Assembly (NCBI GenBank): GCA_002189035.1 | Contig: NEEC01000346.1 | Location: 1 to 26,851 of the forward strand | Direction: 5' to 3' | From: Utricularia gibba | Taxonomy: Eukaryota > Streptophyta > Magnoliopsida > Lamiales > Lentibulariaceae | Length of the DNA: 26,851 bases | Shown: piece by piece, positions 20,949 to 26,851 of the stretch | Layout of the letters: every line of letters begins with the position of its first letter | How positions within the stretch are numbered: position 1 is the first letter of the stretch | Made by a program: the position numbers and the translations under genes | The notes under the pieces: generated by a model | Told to the model about the DNA's origin: nothing | Seen by the model: the letters and a program-made list of their open reading frames with translations, nothing else | Database searches by the model: none

Positions 20949-22216
20949 ATCAATTTTATTTTTTATTTTTGGCTTATTGTATTTTATGGTTGTTTTTCTT
21001 TTTTTCCACGGCCGTATGGCCTTGTGGCTGCTGCTCGAGCACGCGGGCATTAACCAAGCCCATGTGGCCTCGTGGTGCTGCTGCGTATGCACACGGGCTG
21101 GGGGTCGCGCCGGGCATGAGCCCAAAGTCAGTTTTAGCCCGGCGAAAAAAGGGATGCATTTCTTAGCGTTGGGTTATCACGAGCCGCCTAATTTTTTTTC
21201 GTGGAACACCATCTAGTTTTGTGGGGGGGCGCTCTCGAGGGGCCCTTGGCTTGGGCCCCGGGTTCGGTCTGGCTGATGAGCCCACTCTGGTCCCACTCGG
21301 CGAAAATCGTGACACATTTTTGAAATTAGGATGTCACGTGCACCCAACACGGTTTTTTCAACAACACGCTTTATACTTGTGGAGACGCTCTCGGGGGGCA
21401 CTCGAATCTTCCCATACGTCGTACCAGGCTCGAGCGTAAAGTCATTGTAGCCCGGCAAAGAAAGTGATGCATTTATTAACTTTGGGTTGTCACGAGCCGC
21501 CTAAATGGTTTTCCATGGAACACCTTCTAGTTTTGGGGGGAGGGGAGCGGGCGCTGCGCCTCGTCCGGGCCCCGGGAGCCCGGTCCCGTCCGACTCGACG
21601 AAAATCGTGATGCATTTGTTGAAGTTAGGATGTCACGAGAACCGCACACGTTTTTTTCAACAACACACTTTATACTTAAGGAGGAGCTCTCGGGGGCACC
21701 CTGATCGAGCCGGAGGTCGTGCCGAACTCAGGCCCAAAGTCAGCAGTAGCGCGCCAAAAAAAGTGATGCATTTATTAACGTTGGGTTGTGACGAGACGCG
21801 TATATGGTTTTTGAAGGAACACCTCCTCGTATTGAGGCGGGCGCTCTCGAGGGGCCCTTGGCCCGGGCCCCGGGTTCGGACGGGCTCATGGGCCCACTCG
21901 ACGAAAATCATGATGCATTTGTTGAAATTGGGATGTCACGTGCACCCCACATTTGTTGAGCGGGACGGCCAATTTTAGAGACTCGATGGGCCATTCTTCG
22001 ATCAGCGTCCTACTATCTAGTTCAAACTCAAAGTCACATTATTCTTGCACAATTTCGTATGAATGAATATGGGATATGATCCGTTGGAAGCCCAAGTGTT
22101 AGAGAATTTTACTGAATCTGCTGAGCAAGGGGTTGTGAGTTCATAACAGCTGTTGAAACCTCTCCAGGGTGGTGTGTGGCGTGATGAGCTTTCTACAATG
22201 ACAAAAAAAATATTTT

Positions 22217-23112
22217 ATAATCATGTGATATATGTTTATTAAAATATAAATAATGTAAATACGTTAGTTATTAAAGCATATACTACATGTGAAAGTTTCT
22301 TAGTTTTTAATTTTATTAGCATTCGACCCTTAGTTATACTTTGGATGGAGTGTGCATTTTTATTTTAATCATTTTAATTAGCATTCGATCCTTGGTTAAG
22401 ATTCCAATCGAGTGTATATTTTTTATTTGAACGATTCTATTTGCATTCGATTCTAAGATATGATGCGGATCGAGCGTATATTTTTTATTTTAATATTTTA
22501 TTGGCTTTCGGTCTTTAGACATGATTCGGATCGAGTGGAGATGGTTTACTTGAAACTTGTTTAACGCTCGATCCTTAGGAGCAATGTGGAGCGTGTTTAC
22601 ATTGCAAGGCACACGGGCGTGGGTTGTGCGTAAACCACGCCCGTGTGGCATGGCATTGTAATGTATACACGTTCTAAATTGCTCCTAACGGTGGAACGCT
22701 AATTAAGATTTAAAATAAATGAATATGCACTCGATCCAAAGTATACCTAAGGATCTAAGGCTAATAAAAATATGAGAGTGAAAAATATACGCTCGATCCG
22801 CAGCATACCTAACGTTCGAATGCTAATAAAAAATATTAAAATAAAAAATACGCGCTCGATCCGCATTATACTTAAGGATCGAATGATAATAAAAATATTT
22901 AAAGTAAAAAAATAGCAAATATGATCTGAATCATAACCAAGGATCGAATGCTAATTAAATTGACTAAAGTAAAAATACACACTCCATCCAAAGTACAACT
23001 GAGGATCAAATGGTAATAATTAAGTCAAAGAAGCTTTCACAGTTATCCTACGGTTTAATAAATAATGTATTTCAATTATTTATAATTTAATAAACCTATA
23101 TCATATGATTAT
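22217..23112. repeat. Foldback-type palindrome (copy 10)
   Basis: 896 bp. Three single-base losses lie in the left arm and core (near 22496, 22560 and 22608). The 13-bp hairpin at 22610-22647 survives. Confidence 0.86.
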
Positions 23113-23115
23113 GAT

Positions 23116-23272
23116 TAGAGATGGGCCTGGGTTGGATCCATTCAGGTTCGGACCCAACCCGATGAAATTCTGGGTATTACAGTTTGCATGACCCATGGGG
23201 TTGTCTTTCTGTTCAACCCGAACGGGTTAAACCCTACGGGTTTTGATTGGGCCCGAACCGAACCAAGGGTTT
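23116..23272 (+). mobile_element. hAT-like end remnant (copy 10)
   Basis: 157 bp, unchanged. The following T run lacks its interrupting A near 23287. Confidence 0.4.
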
Positions 23273-24535
23273 ATCAATTTTATTTTTTTTTTTTGGCTTA
23301 TTGTATTTTATGGTTGTTTTTCTTTTTTTCCACGGCCGTATGGCCTTGTGGCTGCTGCTCGAGCACGCGGGCATTAACCAAGCCCATGTGGCCTCGTGGT
23401 GCTGCTGCGTATGCACACGGGCTGGGGGTCGCGCCGGGCATGAGCCCAAAGTCAGTTTTAGCCCGGCGAAAAAAGGGATGCATTTCTTAGCGTTGGGTTA
23501 TCACGAGCCGCCTAATTTTTTTTCGTGGAACACCATCTAGTTTTGTGGGGGGCGCTCTCGAGGGGCCCTTGGCTTGGGCCCCGGGTTCGGTCTGGATGAG
23601 CCCACTCTGGTCCCACTCGGCGAAAATCGTGACACATTTGTTGAAATTAGGATGTCACGTGCACCCAACACGGTTTTTTCAACAACACGCTTTATACTTG
23701 TGGAGACGCTCTCGGGGGGCACTCGAATCTTCCCATACGTCGTACCAGGCTCGAGCGTAAAGTCATTGTAGCCGGCAAAGAAAGTGATGCATTTATTAAC
23801 TTTGGGTTGTCACGAGCCGCCTAAATGGTTTTCCATGGAACACCTTAGTTTTGGGGGGAGGGGAGCGGGCGCTGCGCCTCGTCCGGGCCCCGGGAGCCCG
23901 GTCCCGTCCGACTCGACGAAAATCGTGATGCATTTGTTGAAGTTAGGATGTCACGAGAACCGCACACGTTTTTTTCAACAACACACTTTATACTTAAGGA
24001 GGAGCTCTCGGGGGCACCCTGATCGGCCGGAGGTCGTGCCGAACTCGGGCCCAAAGTCAGCAGTAGCGCGCCAAAAAAGTGATGCATTTATTAACGTTGG
24101 GTTGTGACGAGACGCGTATATGGTTTTTGAAGGAACACCCCTCGTATTGAGGCGGGCGCTCTCGAGGGGCCCTTGGCCCGGGCCCCGGGTTCGGACGGGC
24201 TCATGGGCCCACTCGACGAAAATCATGATGCATTTGTTGAAATTGGGATGTCACGTGCACCCCACATTTGTTGAGCGAGGACGGCCAATTTTAGAGACTC
24301 GATGGGCCATTCTTCGATCAGCGTCCTACTATCTAGTTCAAACTCAAAGTCACATTATTCTTGCACAATTTCGTATGAATGAATATGGGATATGATCCGT
24401 TGGAAGCCCAAGTGTTAGAGAATTTTACTGAATCTGCTGAGCAAGGGGTTGTGAGTTCATAACAGCTGTTGAAACCTCTCCAGGGTGGTGTGCGTGGCGT
24501 GATGAGCTTTCTACAATGACAAAAAAAATATTTTT

Positions 24536-25430
24536 ATAATCATGTGATATATGTTTATTAAAATATAAATAATGTAAATACGTTAGTTATTAAAGCATAT
24601 ACTACATGTGAAAGTTTCTTAGTTTTTAATTTTATTAGCATTCGACCCTTAGTTATACTTTGGATGGAGTGTGCATTTTTATTTTAATCATTTTAATTAG
24701 CATTCGATCCTTGGTTAAGATTCCAATCGAGTGTATATTTTTTATTTGAACGATTCTATTTGCATTCGATTCTAAGATATGATGCGGATCGAGCGTATAT
24801 TTTTTATTTTAATATTTTTATTGGCTTTCGGTCTTTAGACATGATTCGGATCGAGTGGAGATGGTTTACTTGAAACTTGTGTTAACGCTCGATCCTTAGG
24901 AGCAATGTGGAGCGTGTTTACATTGCAAGGGCACACGGGCGTGGGTTGTGCGTAAACCACGCCGTGTGGCATGGCATTGTAATGTATACACGTTCTAAAT
25001 TGCTCCTAACGGTGGAACGCTAATTAATTTAAAATAAATGAATATGCACTCGATCCAAAGTATACCTAAGGATCTAAGGCTAATAAAAATATGAGAGTGA
25101 AAAATATACGCTCGATCCGCAGCATACCTAACGTTCGAATGCTAATAAAAATATTAAAATAAAAAATACGCGCTCGATCCGCATTATACTTAAGGATCGA
25201 ATGATAATAAAAATATTTAAAGTAAAAAAATAGCAAATATGATCTGAATCATAACCAAGGATCGAATGCTAATTAAATTGACTAAAGTAAAAATACACAC
25301 TCCATCCAAAGTACAACTGAGGATCAAATGGTAATAATTAAGTCAAAGAAGCTTTCACAGTTATCCTACGGTTTAATAAATAATGTATTTCAATTATTTA
25401 TAATTTAATAAACCTATATCATATGATTAT
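24536..25430. repeat. Foldback-type palindrome (copy 11)
   Basis: 895 bp. Losses are one C in the right half of the core hairpin (near 24962), two bases near 25026 and one A near 25149. It is the only copy in which the 13-bp hairpin is broken. Confidence 0.86.
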
Positions 25431-25433
25431 GAT

Positions 25434-25590
25434 TAGAGATGGGCCTGGGTTGGATCCATTCAGGTTCGGACCCAACCCGATGAAATTCTGGGTATTACAG
25501 TTTGCATGACCCATGGGGTTGTCTTTCTGTTCAACCCGAACGGGTTAAACCCTACGGGTTTTGATTGGGCCCGAACCGAACCAAGGGTTT
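25434..25590 (+). mobile_element. hAT-like end remnant (copy 11)
   Basis: 157 bp, unchanged. It is the last copy in the window; copy 12 stops before its palindrome. Confidence 0.4.
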
Positions 25591-25647
25591 ATCAATTTTA
25601 TTTTTTATTTTTGGCTTATTGTATTTTATGGTTGTTTTTCTTTTTTT

Positions 25648-26851
25648 CCACGGCCGTATGGCCTTGTGGCTGCTGCTCGAGCACGCGGGCATTAACCAAG
25701 CCCATGTGGCCTCGTGGTGCTGCTGCGTATGCACACGGGCTGGGGTCGCGCCGGGCATGAGCCCAAAGTCAGTTTTAGCCCGGCGAAAAAAGGGATGCAT
25801 TTCTTAGCGTTGGGTTATCACGAGCCGCCTAATTTTTTTTCGTGGAACACCATCTAGTTTTGGGGGGGGCGCTCTCGAGGGGCCCTTGGCTTGGGCCCCG
25901 GGTTCGGTCTGGCTGATGAGCCCACTCTGGTCCCACTCGGCGAAAATCGTGACACATTTGTTGAAATTAGGATGTCACGTGCACCCAACACGGTTTTTTC
26001 AACAACACGCTTTATACTTGTGGAGACGCTCTCGGGGGGCACTCGAATCTTCCCATACGTCGTACCAGGCTCGAGCGTAAAGTCATTGTAGCCCGGCAAA
26101 GAAAGTGATGCATTTATTAACTTTGGGTTGTCACGAGCCGCCTAAATGGTTTTCCATGGAACACCTTCTAGTTTTGGGGGAGGGGAGCGGGCGCTGCGCC
26201 TCGTCCGGGCCCGGGAGCCCGGTCCCGTCCGACTCGACGAAAATCGTGATGCATTTGTTGAAGTTAGGATGTCACGAGAACCGCACACGTTTTTTTCAAC
26301 AACACACTTTATACTTAAGGAGGAGCTCTCGGGGGGGGCACCCTGATCGGCCGGAGGTCGTGCCGAACTCGGGCCCAAAAGTCAGCAGTAGCGCGCCAAA
26401 AAAAGTGATGCATTTATTAACGTTGGGTTGTGACGAGACGCGTATATGGTTTTTGAAGGAACACCTCCTCGTATTGAGGCGGGCGCTCTCGAGGGGCCTT
26501 GGCCCGGGCCCCGGGTTCGGACGGGCTCATGGGCCCACTCGACGAAAATCATGATGCATTTTTGAAATTGGGATGTCACGTGCACCCCACATTTGTTGAG
26601 CGAGGACGGCCAATTTTAGAGACTCGATGGGCCATTCTTCGATCAGCGTCCTACTATCTAGTTCAAACTCAAAGTCACATTATTCTTGCACAATTTCGTA
26701 TGAATGAATATGGGATATGATCCGTTGGAAGCCCAAGTGTTAGAGAATTTTACTGAATCTGCTGAGCAAGGGTTGTGAGTTCATAACAGCTGTTGAAACC
26801 TCTCCAGGGTGTGTGCGTGGCGTGATGAGCTTTCTACAATGACAAAAAAAA
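25648..26851 (+). repeat. Satellite unit, copy 12 (cut by window end)
   Basis: The first 1204 bp of a further unit: the GC-rich block and the linker up to the A run that precedes the palindrome. Changes include one G fewer near 25742, TTTTGGGGGGGG in place of TTTTGTGGGGGG near 25860, five Gs rather than seven near 26175, an eight-G run near 26331, an extra A near 26388, one C fewer near 26498, one G fewer in CATTTGTTG near 26561, one G fewer near 26770 and two bases lost near 26811. Confidence 0.95.

Larger units (their letters stand above)
18671..21005 (+). repeat. Satellite unit, copy 9
   Basis: Complete unit of 2335 bp with palindrome at 19890-20788 and hAT-like segment at 20792-20948. 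It appears essentially identical to copy 3 at the sites I compared, including the T in the G run at 19361. Confidence 0.97.
21006..23329 (+). repeat. Satellite unit, copy 10
   Basis: Complete but short unit of 2324 bp with palindrome at 22217-23112 (896 bp) and hAT-like segment at 23116-23272. It carries a cluster of small deletions: one G in CATTTGTTG near 21318, one A in GCGAGGAC near 21962, two bases in GGTGTGCGTGG near 22175, one T near 22496, one G in TTGTGTTAAC near 22560, and one G in AAGGGCAC near 22608. It lacks the T in the G run near 21691 and has CACACGTTT rather than CACACGGTTT near 21650. Confidence 0.96.
23330..25647 (+). repeat. Satellite unit, copy 11
   Basis: Complete but the shortest unit, 2318 bp, with palindrome at 24536-25430 (895 bp) and hAT-like segment at 25434-25590. 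Deletions include three bases in TCTGGCTGATGAG near 23594 (removing the hammerhead-like CTGATGAG), one C near 23772, two bases in CCTTCTAG near 23847, one T near 24139, one C in the central hairpin near 24962, and two bases in TTAAGATTT near 25026. It shares GATCGGCCGG (near 24022) and ACTCGGGCC (near 24044) with copy 12. Confidence 0.96.
1..26851. repeat. Tandem array of a ~2.33-kb complex satellite unit (11.5 copies)
   Basis: The same sequence recurs head to tail across the entire window. Using the CCACGGCCGTATGGCC landmark as unit start, units begin at 8, 2340, 4675, 7010, 9343, 11675, 14008, 16339, 18671, 21006, 23330 and 25648, so the period is 2332, 2335, 2335, 2333, 2332, 2333, 2331, 2332, 2335, 2324 and 2318 bp. 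Neither edge of the window reaches non-repeat DNA, so the true array is longer. Each unit is a GC-rich block, a linker, an AT-rich palindrome and a hAT-like segment in fixed order. No conserved gene is present. The array could be a subtelomeric, pericentromeric or knob-type satellite, or an assembled concatemer of a circular DNA. The sequence alone does not decide between these. Confidence 0.98.

Noticed and set aside
1-26851. Ribosomal DNA repeat or its intergenic spacer
   Set aside because: No 18S, 5.8S, 25S or 5S sequence occurs in any unit, and I see no plant RNA polymerase I start motif.
1-26851. Concatemer of a geminivirus, DNA satellite or integrated pararetrovirus
   Set aside because: There is no TAATATTAC origin nonanucleotide, no replication protein frame, no reverse transcriptase and no coat protein frame. 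The unit size alone is not evidence.

Overview
The whole window is one head-to-tail tandem array. A single unit of about 2.33 kb is repeated 11 times in full (units of 2331-2335 bp for the first nine, then 2324 and 2318 bp), followed by a partial twelfth copy of 1204 bp. I see no convincing protein-coding gene, rRNA, tRNA or CRISPR array. Every open frame recurs with the repeat period, often on both strands, and shifts when a homopolymer changes length. The best description is a eukaryotic macrosatellite or complex satellite array. A land plant nuclear genome is the most likely source, because one part of the unit has the GGGTTCGG / AACCCGA-rich style and a TAGAGATG end typical of plant hAT-type DNA transposons. 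That assignment is inference; nothing fixes the species.

Each unit is a mosaic of four parts, always in the same order. (1) A GC-rich block of about 950 bp (for example 2340-3296) is built from six related monomers of about 150 bp. They alternate between two types, A and B, and form three A-B dimers of about 300 bp. (2) A linker of about 260 bp (for example 956-1223) has no internal repetition. (3) An AT-rich element of about 900 bp (for example 1224-2122) is a giant imperfect palindrome. Its two arms carry inverted copies of a 62-bp sub-repeat, five in the left arm and six in the right. The arms face each other across a 115-bp core that holds a perfect 13-bp GC-rich hairpin. (4) A segment of about 157 bp resembles one end of a hAT element (for example 2126-2282), followed by a short T-rich joint leading into the next unit. 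The hierarchy is therefore 62-bp and 150-bp sub-repeats, nested in a palindrome and in dimers, inside a 2.33-kb unit, inside an array.

Copies differ from one another almost only by one- or two-base length changes, mostly in G, T, A or C runs, with very few substitutions. Units 2-9 are nearly identical. Unit 1 and units 10-12 carry more small deletions and share a few variants. This fits very recent amplification or strong homogenisation, but the indel-dominated pattern also looks like residual long-read consensus error, so copy number and copy-specific variants should be treated with care.

The most interesting object is the foldback-type palindrome with tandemly sub-repeated arms, now trapped and amplified in a satellite unit. 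Transcribed, it could form a double-stranded RNA stem of more than 350 bp. Secondary points of interest are the dimeric 150-bp block, a hammerhead-like but incomplete core in the first B monomer, and a variable-length G-quadruplex motif in the second A monomer.
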